Source: Alligator mississippiensis
Lineage: Eukaryota; Chordata; Crocodylia; Alligatoridae
DNA length: 64,000 bases
Assembly (NCBI RefSeq): GCF_030867095.1
Contig: NC_081828.1
Location: 46,105,434 to 46,169,433 of the forward strand
Reading direction: 5' to 3'
Shown here: piece after piece, positions 1-13,400 of the stretch
How positions within the stretch are numbered: position 1 is the stretch's first letter
How the letters are laid out: each line of letters opens with the position of its first letter
Position numbers and translations under genes: made by a program
Notes under the pieces: model-generated
Told to the model about the DNA's origin: nothing
The model's input: only the letters and a program-made list of their open reading frames with translations
Database searches by the model: none

Positions 1-180
1 TTATTATTCATTGTTATTTTGCCTTTAACAAATCAAATATGAGATGGAAAAAATTGAAAATGTGTGCATTTTTTAAGCAAATATCTTGTTTTAAAGGGAC
101 ACTGAGTTTGGCCTAAATGACTCAAGTGCCCTATTTAAAGGAATTTTTATTTTCTACCTGTGGGACTTTTTACCAGCTTT

Positions 181-325
181 CATTTTCCCTGAGCCTGAGG
201 AAGGGCGTGTGTGCCTGAAACCTTGCAGAAAAAGATGATTTTTTTGTGATTTCTTAGTTGGTCTAATAAAAGGTATCATCTCTGAACCAGAAGTTCTTGA
301 ATTTTGCATTTCTATTTAAAGAAAC
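181..325 (+). repeat. Penelope-like element 3' tail
   Basis: The core GCCTGAGGA at 194-201 is followed by a short stem, GAAA at 217-220, and then AGTTGGTCTAATAAAAG with a TATCATCTCTGAACC end. The same tail plan recurs at 44.2-44.4 kb next to a GIY-YIG endonuclease frame, and at 50.7, 58.0, 59.3 and 59.7 kb. The family call rests on that link. Confidence 0.5.
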
Positions 326-666
326 AATTTCCTGTTTGATACTGTATTTCCTGTGTTTCTGGAGGAATTCTTTTCACTGTACAAATGGTCTGAAATGTGG
401 CCCCTTTCTGCATATAAAAAGTGGCCTCTCAGTCTACCTCCCCGGTACTTTTTTCAGCTGACTTGTAAAAGCTGAAGATTGTGTTGCACTGAGAAAAACA
501 GTTGAAATGGGCTATGTTCCAGTCTTCCAAGGGACACTGATAGTTCAGTCTGTATGTTAAAATGGTTACATCTCAGCAAGAAGTATATACAGAATTCTGT
601 CTCTGTTCTTTATAAAAAAAACAGATCAGGCAGTTCTGTGTAAGACCTGGACTTTGAGCTGCCTTG

Positions 667-777
667 CAAGTAAGGCAACAGATTGTTATTTCTTCATGAC
701 GGTTTCACGGTTTGCAAACATCCACTTTGCAAAGTGTGAAACAGTCATGAAGAAATAACAATCTGTTGCCTTATTTG
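667..777. repeat. Near-perfect inverted repeat (hairpin), arms about 45 bp
   Basis: The left arm, starting CAAGTAAGGCAACAGATTG, is mirrored by a right arm ending CAATCTGTTGCCTTATTTG, with only one or two mismatches and a short loop built around two TTTGCAAA palindromes. It is a single compact foldback, either a small MITE or another structured element. No flanking target duplication could be assigned. Confidence 0.75.
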
Positions 778-1465
778 TGAGCCAGCATTTCTGTTTAGTT
801 TTAGAGAAAGATCAAGATCAAAAGCTGAACATTTTGTAAAGGAAATGACATGCTTGCAAAAACATTCCACTTGGTATCTCAGGAGACTGAGGCCTTTAGC
901 TATTCAACAGCTAAAGCACCAGCAGCTAAAAGCAATCTAAAGCACAAGACCCCAATAATGTTTCCATCCTCTTCCATAGAGTACGAGGCTATTTCAATCC
1001 TTGTTTTCTGTCCAGAAAAATATAGGACACTAGTGATGGTGATTTGTCTCACAGATACTTGCCATGAGCTCTACAGCTACCTGACAGTGGAAATTTCAGT
1101 CACCACATCTGTGTCTGGTTTAAGAAGAGGTAAACCACTCCACGACCCTTGGGTCATCTATGTCTCTTGATCTAAGTATTTCACTAGGTAAAGTTATAAT
1201 GAGAATTAGGAGCCATAATGGCCTATTTTCCTTAAGGTGTTGTACAGGCAAATTTCACTGGTGTTGCATAATATACTTGGTATAACTGGGCAAAATTCAC
1301 CTCCACTGCTGCTCAGCCACACCAGGTGCATCCAATGGAACAGCAGGTGCAGGAGTCGCTAGAGCTGGCCTGTTGGGATTAAATAAGTTTGAAAAAATCT
1401 CTCTTTACCTGCAGGCCTGTTTGCTAGCACAGGTGAACCTCCACAACGGCCTGATTTTGCAAGTG

Positions 1466-4400
1466 ATGGGCTCGGAGAACAGCGCTTTAAAGAACAACAC
1501 ACTAGAAAAACAGCCATTTACTTTACCAAGCGGACTCAAAATTTACCCAGCTGTGCTGCAACATGGCAAGCTTGCCTCAGTCTTTGTGTATGAAAGAGAA
1601 AATGAAGACAAGGTTAATAAAGCTGCCAAGGTACTGTAATGAAAGTGGCCATTCTAAGTAATAGGGTCCTTTCTAATTATTCTCTCCACTTTTTCTAATA
1701 CTGGAATGTCATCAAAGCCATGTGGGAGGAAGGGAAAAAGGCTGATTCCCAGAATTGTTGAAGATCTTATTTATAGGGAGTGGGACATGTAGACCAGTCC
1801 CTCAAATATGGGTTTTGGTTTAGTTTTCTTTATATGAGTAGAAAGTTTCTGTGGTATGATAAAAGCACAAATAGACCAGCAAATGGAAGAGCGTGAATCC
1901 TGGATACTGAGTAGTTGAGGTTCAGGCCTAGAAGTTAGAATTCTCTGCAGCAAGTGGAGTGTTTACCCACACCTCCTTAATGTATTTTTAACTAGAAGTA
2001 TCAGCTAATGTCAAAACCAAGGCTGTCCACCAAGCCCCCTGTCCATACATCATGTCACAGGTATAGACTTTGTTTCTTCCTTGGTTTTTTTTGTTTGTTT
2101 GTTTTTTTTTTGGAAGCACCTGAAAACCTTGCGCCACCCTTGCCTTCTACGCTTCCTCTCTTGCACTGTGGAAATAGATGGAATACACCTGGTGACAGAG
2201 CGGGTAAAACCTTTGGCGGTAATTCTGAAGTTACTCTCATCTGCCGAGATCTGCGCAGGGATTTATGACATATTGCTGGCTCTTGTCTTTCTCCATGAAA
2301 GGGTAAGTTCCCAGTAGCAGTAGACACAAGAGTGAGCTTTGGTTCTCAGTGGAGATTGGAAGTAAAGGTGATGGGCAGTATTTGGTCAGTGGTCTTATCC
2401 ATATGAGACCTTAACTCTCATTTCATGTTCCCCTATTGTATTTGATTCCCTGTAACATGGCAGGAGCAGTAGATATCACAAACTAAGAGAAAGGAGTAGT
2501 TCATATCATTTGACCCCTGCAGTTCCAGGCTGCCTTTACATAGCATGAATTGATTCTTTAACAGTTTTGTGAGTCAATGGCTGCTTAAAACAACTTAATT
2601 GAAGAGTCAAAAAGAAAGGAAGAGAATTATAATCCCATGATCTCATAGCCTGAGATCCCATGACTGGTCAGAACCATGAACAAGTGATGTTATGTTGTTG
2701 GGAAAACTGAGATTCCCAAACTAACACATTTTCTTAACTGTCCTTGTGATGCATGAGATACTGGGCTCTGTTACTTCTCCCTTGGTCCAGTCCTGCTTTT
2801 TAGCACATGGCAGGAGTGACTACAGCAAATACCAGGAGCTTTAGCAGTATAATTTTCAGTCCCTGTGTTTGAATTTAGGGTCTCTTCTTCATCTTAATTA
2901 TTCTAAAAGGACTGTGAAGGTTAAACCTGGATTTATTTAAAGCTTGGCCTTCATGTGTGGTGCCCAGAGTTTGTCTATTAAAAAAAACAAAACAAAAACC
3001 AAAAAAAACTTTATAGGATAAAAATTGAATTGTATGCTTTTGGCAGCTTTTCCTTGGATCCTCATGACACCTAATTAGTGCTAACGAGAATTATATGCCT
3101 TCTGCTATCCCCAGGTCTATTGTTTGTTTTATATTTTAGGGAAACCTAACGCATAACAATGTCTGTTTATCATCCGTGTTTGTAAGTGAGGATGGGCACT
3201 GGAAACTAGGAGGAATGGAAACAGTATGTAACCTTAATGAAGCTACTCCAGAGGTAAGAGCCAAACAAATAATACTCTCCAGTGTCCAGGAGAAGGGCTT
3301 CCTGATTACTGGGTTTTCACCTTGATAAAAAGCTAGCTGCCAGAATTTGGTATTACGCGAGTCGGCGCCTTTTCCCATTCCAGGATCTGAAGCTTGTTCA
3401 AAGGGCACAGTTACCACCATGTCAGGGTAAATGCAGAAACTAATTCACCATTAGCTAGGCCAGTGGTCACCAACGAGTCGATCCTGGTTGATCAGGCAGC
3501 CCCTGATGGTCTATCTCAGTCTGGGGCGCTAGCCGCACCCCAAACTGAGATAGACTGTCAGAGGCTCTGTGATCGGGAGTGGCTGGGGTGCAGTCTGGGA
3601 GCGGTAGGAAGTAGGAGTGACAGGATGCACGTGATAGGGCTGAGCCATGCCCCCTGCTGCCAGGGCTGGGCCGGGTGAGTGGGAGAATCCCCCACCAAAA
3701 CCCGTACCACCAAGTGAGTGGGGCCCCAGCCAGGGGTGAGTCAGAGCCCAGGCGGCTCATCCAGGTGTGCGGGGGGGCTCCTGCCACTGCACACACCTAG
3801 GCAGAACCCCAGGGGGCACATCCCCCCCCCGATCGGTGTGCGCGGCAAGGCAGCTGCCACTGCAGGACTCGGGGCACAAAACCCAGTGCACCGGCAACCA
3901 TCTTGCCTTATGCACAGATTGGGGTGCATGTGCCTGCGCAGCCCCCCCCCCCGTGCACCTGGACAAGCCACCCAGGCTCTGACCCTCCCCCAGCCCAGCC
4001 TGGCCAGGGCCCCACTCCCTCCCTCACTTCGGGGGCCTCGATCTGCCCCTCCCCCCCGCCTCCCCACTGACCTGCTGGAGGGTGCTGGGGCCAGGTAGGT
4101 CCTGGATTGCCCTTTGCTTGAAAAAGTGATCTTCACCTAAAAAGATTGGAGACTACTGAGCTAGGCAACTAGTCTTTCAGGGGAGAGCTGGCTGCAAAGA
4201 GGTGTTGGGGTTGGAGAGGATAAGGTGGGAGCCTCACTGGGACTGATCTGTCAATTACTTTTGGCTAGTAAAGGTGTTTAATATGAAATAGAATGATTTC
4301 TTCCTTAAAACAAGCAGAGAAATAAAACCATTTTAAGGGGGCATTGGATCTCCCTGCTTGGCATCTCATTGGATTTTAATGTTGAGGAATGCTTATCTTG

Positions 4401-7400
4401 AATTTTGCTATATGTTGTGCAGAGTCAGAGGCATGACTTAAATACATGGGTGCTTGCTACCTTTCATCTTACAGGATCTGGGAATTCATAATTTTTTTTC
4501 ATATAGCATTACTGATATATTATCATCTCCGAGAAGGGAGCAGCAAGGCAGACATTGTGGTTGCACATTTCAAAAAGTATTTTGATCAAGAGCATTGGGG
4601 TAAAATCTTTTATTAAAGGACCATGGGTATTTTTTCAAGTCCAAACAAAACATTCAAAGATTTAACGTATTTACTTGAAACCAAGATAACTCTGAATTTA
4701 AGATTCACACCCCGCCGTGCCCCCCCCCCCCCGGATAATTAGATTCTATATATGGAAAATGCTATACATTTGCAAAATTTTTCCACATATAGAAACTAAT
4801 TATTGGAAGATTGTCTTACATTTTTCCTCACTACCACTACAGCAGGGAAAGCATTGACGGGGGTCAGATGGTAGGGGCAGCAGTAGAGGAGCTGTGGTAA
4901 GGGGCAGGTGGTGGGAGAAGCATTTGGGGAGCAATGGATAAGGCGAACAGCTTGTTCTCTGCTGTCTGTCCCTGTCCCTCACGTGCACACACTTTCCGCC
5001 TCCTCTCCTCTCCCCCCCCCCCCCCCAAAAAAAAAAAAACATCCTCAGGCTCTTCTGTCTCCTTCCCCCTGCTGCAGCCTCTGTTCCCTGTCTGTCCCTC
5101 CTCCCCCCCCCCCCCCCCCCCCCGTCTTCCTTCAGCACTGGCAGGTTGTATCCCTGCTCCAGCCTGGGGCATGAAACAGCCTCAGCCTGGCCCTGAGTCT
5201 GTGGCCAGGGGAGAGGCAGTGGGATGCAGAAGTGGCAGGGGGGCAAGCAACAGCTGTGGCTCCACCCCTAACCTGGGATTAGGGTCAGGGTTGGGACTAC
5301 AGCCAGAGCCACAGGAGCAGCCTGGCTTCCTGCTTCCTTCTAAGATGAAGGAGTTTTTCCTGTCACATTTAAATGTGGTGGAGGGGAGTGGAAATCTCGT
5401 GTTGAAATCAAATAAATACCATAAATCTGAAGGGCTAAACTGTCTGGTAAAATGCAGTTTCTCCAGGGCTTCTTGGCATTTTACACACAGTGTTTAGATA
5501 CTTGAAAGTTCCCCACTGGCTTAGGTGAAGCATAGCTACTTCTTGACTTTGAGGTGGAAGGAGAATCTTGTGCTATACATTCAGCTAGTCTCAGCTGGCC
5601 TTGGCATATGTGACCTGCAGTGGAGGAGGCAGTTAATAAGTAAAAAAAAAGCAGTCATAGCTACTAGGTTTCATCTTCTACATCCTGGCGCCAATTTGTG
5701 AATCTGGATAAGTGATTAGGACAAAACATTTATCATGAAGTTTTCTTTTTTACCTTTCTAGTTCCTGTGTGATATCAAGTCAGTGAGAGACCAGGCAGGC
5801 ATCCCTCCTGAAGAGATGGTAAGTAACCCTGCTGTGTTACAGGTTTAGCAAAAGATTCTGTTCTTGCTAGAGTGTTCTTTATGGAGGATGATTAAACACA
5901 GAAGTTCAGAAAATATTTTTCATCTATATATAATATGTAGGATCTCTATTTTAATATAAATCTAAAGAAATAATATACACACTATTTTGTTAGATTTATG
6001 TTAAATAGAAGTCCTCCAGTCTATATGCTTAGGTGTGGAGGGTATGTCCACCTAGGTAACTCCAGAATAAAGTCTGTTATTCTATCCTGATCTTGGGTAT
6101 TGTTAAAAGGGGGAAGGGAGGTGTCTTAACAGAATTAGCCAGGAACAGAGCAAGAGCCCTAACAGCGAATAATCTGGTTGCTCTGTCCCAGCCCATATTT
6201 TTAAATAAGCAATGCTCAGTGCTTTGCAACCCCTGTTGATATGCTTTCTTTTTTTTTTTTAATATGCCTTCCATGCAACTCCATTTTTAAAAAGGTGACA
6301 TAGTTGCTCTATACTTTCTCTTTCTTGTTAAGTAAATGTAAAATGCCTTTTCCCAAATAAGTACTCACAACTGATCAGTTTTGCAGTTGCAGGGAAGGGC
6401 AATATGGGATTGAATTTAGGCTTCAGGCCCTGTGCGTTCAAGTTTTGATGCTGTTTTTCTTTTCTACCTACTTTGTATTCAACTGGATTTATGTGGAATG
6501 TGATAGAATGTCTTTGTATTGGTTCAGGAACTACTTTCAGAGGGCGTCTACATGTGCGCTTTACTGTGGAGTTGACTAATTAACTCCACACTAAAGTGTC
6601 ACCATCTGCATATGCAGTGCTATTAGGCCAGAGCAAACTAATTAACTCTGCCTTGGTACTTGTGTCAGTCAGTATTATCCTGTCCTATGGTGGAGTTTAA
6701 TGCACCACAGTGTATGTGTAGACAGTGACCAGGGCTGGCTGGGGCACAAGGATGTTACAGTGCAGGGACTGGCTGCCAGCTAGCCCTGCACTCTTGTGCC
6801 CCAGCCAGTCAGTCCCTCTGCAGCACATTCAGCTGGGGCAGAGCAGCTCCAGGCTGGCAGGCTGACCCCCCACCAGTCCTTCTGCCAGCTGGGGAACTGT
6901 GCCACCCTGGCTTTATGTGCTGCAGTCCCAGGCACACACTTAAACGCTGAACCCAGGAGCAAGAAGCTCTGGTGCAAGCTGCACCGGAGCTTATTTAGCC
7001 GTGCTAATTGCACATGCCATCATGCCCTCAGTCTCCTAGGTTGATCCCATGTTTGGCAGATTTTAACTAAAAAAACCCAACAAAAAAACCCAAACTTTCT
7101 CCCACCGTCTTCTCTCTCCTTGCCTAGGTTTTGTTTTGTTTCCATAGAGTGCATGTGTTAAATAAATGGCTTGCTAGATTATGTACTGTTTCTGTTTGGT
7201 CATTTTATAATTTAAAAGAATTGGAAAATCATCCTGTAGAACCAACACCAGCCGAGTATAGGTTAGTATTTTTAATAATTCTAAAAATAACAGAACAGAA
7301 ATGATTATACTAAGTTTTATGAAATGAAGGTGACCAATACAGGCAGGTATGGTTCTGTGGGTAATTCATGTATTAAAAATATTGCTTCTCACCTGCAGAG

Positions 7401-10400
7401 AGTGATGTTCAGGAAGCATTATCAGGGCCTCTTGAAGATTGTGGTTTATGTAAATTTTACATTACAAAGAACAATCCAGTCATGCACTATTTAATTTCTT
7501 AGAAAGTATGAGTTCTGAAACTGAAATCTGTGTTTGTTACTCAGACACTCAAAGATCAAAGATGACAAGCTTCACTTAAATAGATGTTCAAAACATTTAT
7601 TTAAATAAGTGACCATTTTTATGTAAAACTTGGTGTAAACAGTGTACTCCATTTTAGATTATCTAAAGAACCAAAGGTCTTATCAGATATTATTGGTTGT
7701 TTTGTGGCCACAATTTTATAGTGCTTTTGCACTTAATGTCCATGTTTTTCCCTAGTAATCAACTAGAATGTTTAAAATATAATACAAAGTTCTTTGTTCT
7801 GAATAGAGCATAAGATCTATCCCCGATTAACATTGGTTTCCATAGAAATGCAGAAAGTTGTTCGCTTATGATTGCTGAATGCATTCCTGAGGGTATTGTT
7901 TAATAGTAATGTACTTACTTGTGCTTCTAGATTATAAATTCTTTGAGGCAAAAGTCCTTTAGTTTAGCATAATAGTGCGTTACAAATAGATTAAGTTGGA
8001 GTTACAGGGCTATGAAAAGACTTGGAAAATGAAAGGATGGTAGGTAATGATTGAGATTATATAGCTCCTTCTTTATGATGCTTATTTCTTTAGTCTGCAG
8101 ATTTCTGCATTCTTTCTGAAAGCCATGGACATGCCCGAGATGCCTATTCGTTTGGAACAATGATTGAAAATCTGCTGACAATCTTGAATGATCAGGGTGA
8201 GATTCCTCCACGACCTATAATAAAATGCCTTTATTTTGCTACCACCCATGCCAAGTAATCCTGTGGCTCATTGTGTTCAGGCACGAACAAAAATATCTTT
8301 CATTTTGAGGAAGTTTGTTCCAGGAGAAGCATGACAAACTTTGCGATCAAGGACTGTCCATTGCACTCGCTATGAATTTCAGAAATTAAAAACTTTTCTA
8401 TCTATATGTTCTTCCTGTCTCATGCTTTGCTTTCATAGACTTGGAGATTTCTAGGGGTTCCAGCTACCTTATGCTGTAATAAGCTTCACTCTGACACCAG
8501 AAATGAGTGTGTAGGGTGGGAAGCTGTCTTTATAATATATTTGAGAGACAGTATTGTTCAGTAGCTGGTGTGGAGCTTAGCAGTTAGGGTAACTGCTCTG
8601 TTCCAGAATCTTACTTCCGCTTTGTATGGCTGTGAGTAAATTGCATAATTTCTCCATTTTGCACAGTGTGGGAGATGAATTTGTTTAGCTGCTTTAAGAT
8701 GAAAGGAACTACCTAAGTGCAAATGTGAAGGTTGTGAGCCTTTCCTGTGCCTAATATTGTGTGCTTCTTAATTGCAGTAACATAGTGTAATGACATGTTA
8801 CTGGAGGCAGGAACAAGTTTTATGTTACAGTTAGGTAGGAGATCTTTGGGTTAATCAAGTTAAAGGACAGATGTACATCTGAACTCCGTTATCTCTTCTC
8901 TTCCCTTAAAAAGGTCCTCTGTCTCCTTTCATGTCAAATGCCTCAGACCTTCCTGCCTTAGCTACTGTATGGAAGTTCTCTCCCAGCCCTGTGTATCTGG
9001 TGGGTTGACTTGTGCCCTGAAGAATGAAGTTTGATATCCCTTAATTTTTTCCCTATATCCCATTGCTGTGAATGTCAAATCCTCCTTTAATTCTGTAAAA
9101 CTTTTCCTCAATAGCACAGCATAGCAGTGCAGTCCATGCAATATGCATGCCCCATAAGTTCTGGAGAAAAAAGGGATCTTTCCAGTTTGGATTTCCTGTG
9201 TTTTAACTTGTATTAAAAGATCACTGGTGCTTAACAATAAACTCCTATCTCTTACTTATCTGTTGATCTCAAAGCACTTTACAGAGGATGAATTTCTTCA
9301 TCCCATTGTTCACACTGGCAAACTGAGGCCAGCAGCTTGGCCATGGTCTCACAGAAAGCCAGTAACCATACTAGGAACGCAACCTAAATCTTCTGCCAAG
9401 TTGAACAGTGCTTAATCTATTGGGCTATGCTGCCTCTTGTAAGAGCATAAGTAGATTATTTTGGTTCTGTTTTACTTTTATATGCTTGCATAGAGTATAT
9501 TTTTTATATGTTTGCTAAATGGACTAGAAACTTATTTGACTTTCACTGTAATGGCATCAGATGGAGACTTCAGTATAATTAAATCTTTTATAGTTCTGAA
9601 TTAGAAAGCAGTAGGGCAGATGGAGGGTGAGAAGAAAGGAAGCTACTCTTGTTTTATCAAGCTGAAGAGAAAGTCTGGCTTTTATAAAACTCTATTATCT
9701 CTGCTCCTAAATGTTTTAAGAGCAGGCTGACTCAGGCGAGGGTAGATGAGTTAAAAATGCTGTTTCTAAAACAGCAAGAAGCTTATGATAGCTGTTAGAC
9801 AATGGTAGGTAAGCTCTGTTACCTATCAGCATTTGAGAAATAATGATTTTCCACCTAAGGAAGGAGGAATCTCTGAGTCCTGCATGTTCCCCATGTTTGA
9901 AGTGGAATCTAATGGAAGATGTGTGGCTTTCAGTTTCAGCAGATATTCTCTCAAGTTTTCAACAAACCTTGCACTGCACACTGCTGAATCCAGATCCAAA
10001 GTGCCGTCCACCCCTGTCCAGCTTGCTTTCTCATGAGTTCTTCAGGTGAGGGAATGCATGCATTGCTTACTCATGAGCATCTTAAGTACTTTATTCTGTA
10101 ATTATGTTTGTACTTCATGCGTCATATATGAAACAAACCTCCAAAAAGAAAGTCGAAGATGTTAGCAACCCAGAAGTAGGCAGTACTAATGGGTAAGGTG
10201 GGCATTGATTTCAGTATTAAAAGCATGTCTTAAGGTGAATTAAATGAGCTGACTAATTCATGTGGGAACAGCCAGCTCACAGCTGCTCACACCTCATTAA
10301 GTTTTATTACTTTATTCAACCTCGGTAATAGCAGCCTTGAAATTGATGGGACTTTGTCAGTTTAATTTTTGCTAATAGCACAGCATTGAGATAAACTAGA

Positions 10401-13400
10401 AGGAGCAACTATCCACTCCCCATGTTAGGCTCATTTGGCAATCTCATTTGGCAATCAGAAAGTTGCCTGTTGTATGGCCTATACTTGCTGTGATCAGACA
10501 GATGTGTTGGTAAAGCATCTCAAATGTACAAAGCCTCATCTCGTTCACAATGGGGTGTTGAAATTGGAGCAGGTTTGTTGAAAAACAGCAACCCTCTCAG
10601 TTATAGCCAGTCGACTCTCCCTCATTTTATGGATGAGGGTAGTGCATGGCCTAGAAAACAAGACTCTTCAAAGTACGTTTGCCTTAAATCTAGCTTTACT
10701 ACCTGTTTGCACAGATTGCCCTCTGTGTGTTGTGGTCTAAGGATATCAATATTGTCCCAGGAAGGACATGTATTTTTCCCATCATAATGCAGTAACTGGC
10801 TCAAGAGATTGCAAATGTAGCTTTTCCCATTTGATGCTGCAAATTGCTGACCTCAAAGTTGTGGCATCGTTGAATTCCAACTGCAAACTAACAAGCAGGC
10901 TGAGGAAATTACTTTTTGGTATCAGTCCTATTCTTAATGGACAGATGCTTGCATCACACATGTGCTTTTACTTGTCTCCATCAGCCTCAAGAGAGGCTAA
11001 GAATAGAATGAGCAGTAGAGATTGAATTCTCCCATCTAGAAATGATTACAGTGGGATTTTGAAACATTGGTGGGGATAGAAAATAAGAAGCTGAGACTTA
11101 CTCCAACATTCCTAGTCCAATATCACTCATTTAAGCTCCGCTGTTCTCCTCCATCTGGTGAATAAAAGATGGGAGGTTGCTCAGTTTAAAGTTCTTGGTG
11201 ATGTTTCATATTCTTTATTTTTGTGATTAGGAATGATTTCCTGGAAGTTGTGAACTTTCTGAAAAGTTTAACAGTAAAGACAGAAGAGGAGAAAACTGAA
11301 TTTTTCAAGTAAGTGAAAGAGCTTCAGCCTTTCTGGGGGCCCTTCATGTGAGAAAATGTTGATCATGTTCCAGCTAAGGTCTCAGTAGGACTTCCAGGAC
11401 ATGTCTGCATGGCACAGTGCAATACTGCAGACATATTCAAGGTAGCTTGAGTAACAAAGCAATATAGCTTTAGTGTAATACTGTTCCCAGGCTAACTTGT
11501 CCTGCTTTCTTTTTCAGAGAAAGGTCAGTTTTAATAGTGATTTGCACATGCATGGTTCTCAGTATAGCTGCCAAGCCCAGGCAGTACCATGCTAACATGG
11601 CTATATTGCTTTGTTACCTGAACTAACTTGGTTATCCCTGCACAGCGCTGCTTGTGTCTAGTAGACATTTCCAGTTATCGGTCTTAGGGTAGATGCTTCC
11701 TCTGTTTGGATTTCAGCCTTTTACACACTTCATCACCTTTGTGCTCTGGCTTAATATCTTGCTCGTGCTAAACAAATCCAGTGCTGGCATCAGTCAATAA
11801 GTATTCATTACCACCTTCGCTGTGTGGTTTTGCTTCTGCATGGCTTCAGGTTTTTTTTAAAGACATTTATGCAACTTTCTGCACAATGCTGATCTCTCAG
11901 TTGTAATGTGACAGTCCCACAGCTGTGGGTATACAAGTAGGCGATCAGCAAATACTTTCATTGTATAGAAATTGGTCCTGTTGCTCGCTGTGAACTGACT
12001 AGAAAACAGAACGATAGTGTAGTGCAGCTATGTCAAACATATTTTCTGAAACCTTCAGTGTTTTCTAGAGGTCTGATTGGGAACTCGTGAAATTATGCAA
12101 AATTAAAGGTAGTTGCTTTATCATAGGCAGTGGGGGTATGAAAAAGCAAGTTTCTTATTGTCCATAAGATACAACTGGAAATCAACTGTAACATGTTTGG
12201 CATAGGAGGGGTGAAGGAGAGACTTAATTGTCTGGTGTCACTTGAAAAACGAATATTTTGTAGCATCCTGGTAGCATTTTTTTGTTGTAGAGGAAGAGGG
12301 AGGGAGGCCTTAACATCTGTTCTGTCATGTGTTTCATTTAAGGAACTAAATCCAAACTGCTCTCTACAGTGAGGACTTTTAGCCAAAAGAGTTTTCAAAT
12401 ACTGTTCCTAATCCTAAAGTGTGTTTTTAGTCAACTGGGTCCCATGTACCCTTTGACTTTACTGGAGCTGTGCAGGATCCACACGGACAGATCAGGCTGC
12501 AGAATTGGGATCCTGATTTGTTTCTGCACTGCAGGTGGTTAAAAGTATTACAGCTTTGGAAAGAATCCATTGCTAGAATATTGCTGGAGGCAGAGTTTCT
12601 CTTTAGCCATGTATTTAGTCCCAGCAGTCAATGTGTTGATAAAAATCACACCCCAAAAATGTTTTTTTTGGTAGTGAAGTCTTGTCCTTAAAAGTTATGA
12701 AATGCCACAATTAAAGTTGCTTCTGTAACCTTGACTCCCTTATGCATATGCATTATGATACAGTCTTTAATTACATGGAAAAGTTTGGGGGGAGGGGGTT
12801 TCCACGGAACTGCATATTTAGGGCACAGGACAGATCCATTCTGGCAGTAAATCAGGGCTGTGTGGTGAAGGAGGCTGTTGTTTCTAAGACCTCTGTCTCA
12901 TTTGGTACAGAAGGTGTATAGCAAATAGGACAGGATTTCAGAAAAAGAAAGCGAGTCTTATTAAAGCTGTTACCTTCTGATCTGGGGATGAGTTCCATTC
13001 CTAGCTCCCCCAAAGCTTTTCCTATACGATGCTAGTCAAATCACTTGAAACAATTTTTTCACAGGTGCCTCAGCCACGAGTTCCTCGTTTCAGGTTGGGC
13101 ACAGAGAAAATGTGTGGTCTTATTTGCAGCAGCGCTGAGTTGTCTGAATTGCAAGTGAAGTCAGTGGGTGCTGTACTTTTTTTAGTATTCTATCTGTACA
13201 AAAGTAACTTTGTAAAAAATCAAATTATAGGCATCCCAAGTGGGGCATCTGTAATTAATGGCTATCTTTAGCCTATATCTAGCTCATTTGCCCCTCTATC
13301 AAGTGAATAACTTTATCCTATCATCTTGCAAGTCATTTGAAGGTAAATGTACCTGTAAAGAACTTTGTACTATACTGATACACACCATAGAAAAAACTGC

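Larger units (their letters stand above)
1..1414. other. Sequence upstream of SCYL3 first coding exon
   Basis: No CpG-rich promoter or coding exon is visible here. A polypyrimidine stretch ending in CTGCAG at 1414 is a plausible acceptor, so the first coding exon probably begins at 1415 with about 51 nt of 5' UTR and is preceded by a non-coding exon outside the window. The stretch holds a Penelope-like tail (about 181-325) and a long hairpin (667-777). An open frame at 850-1170 has no recognisable product and is taken as chance. Confidence 0.55.

Noticed and set aside
3718-4136. Overlapping Pro/Gly/Arg-rich open frames on both strands
   Set aside because: They arise from the C-rich interior of the hAT MITE at 3461-4158.
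4800-5497. Open frames of 148 and 187 codons with poly-Pro and poly-Gly
   Set aside because: They are created by homopolymer C and A tracts in SCYL3 intron 3 and have no family similarity.
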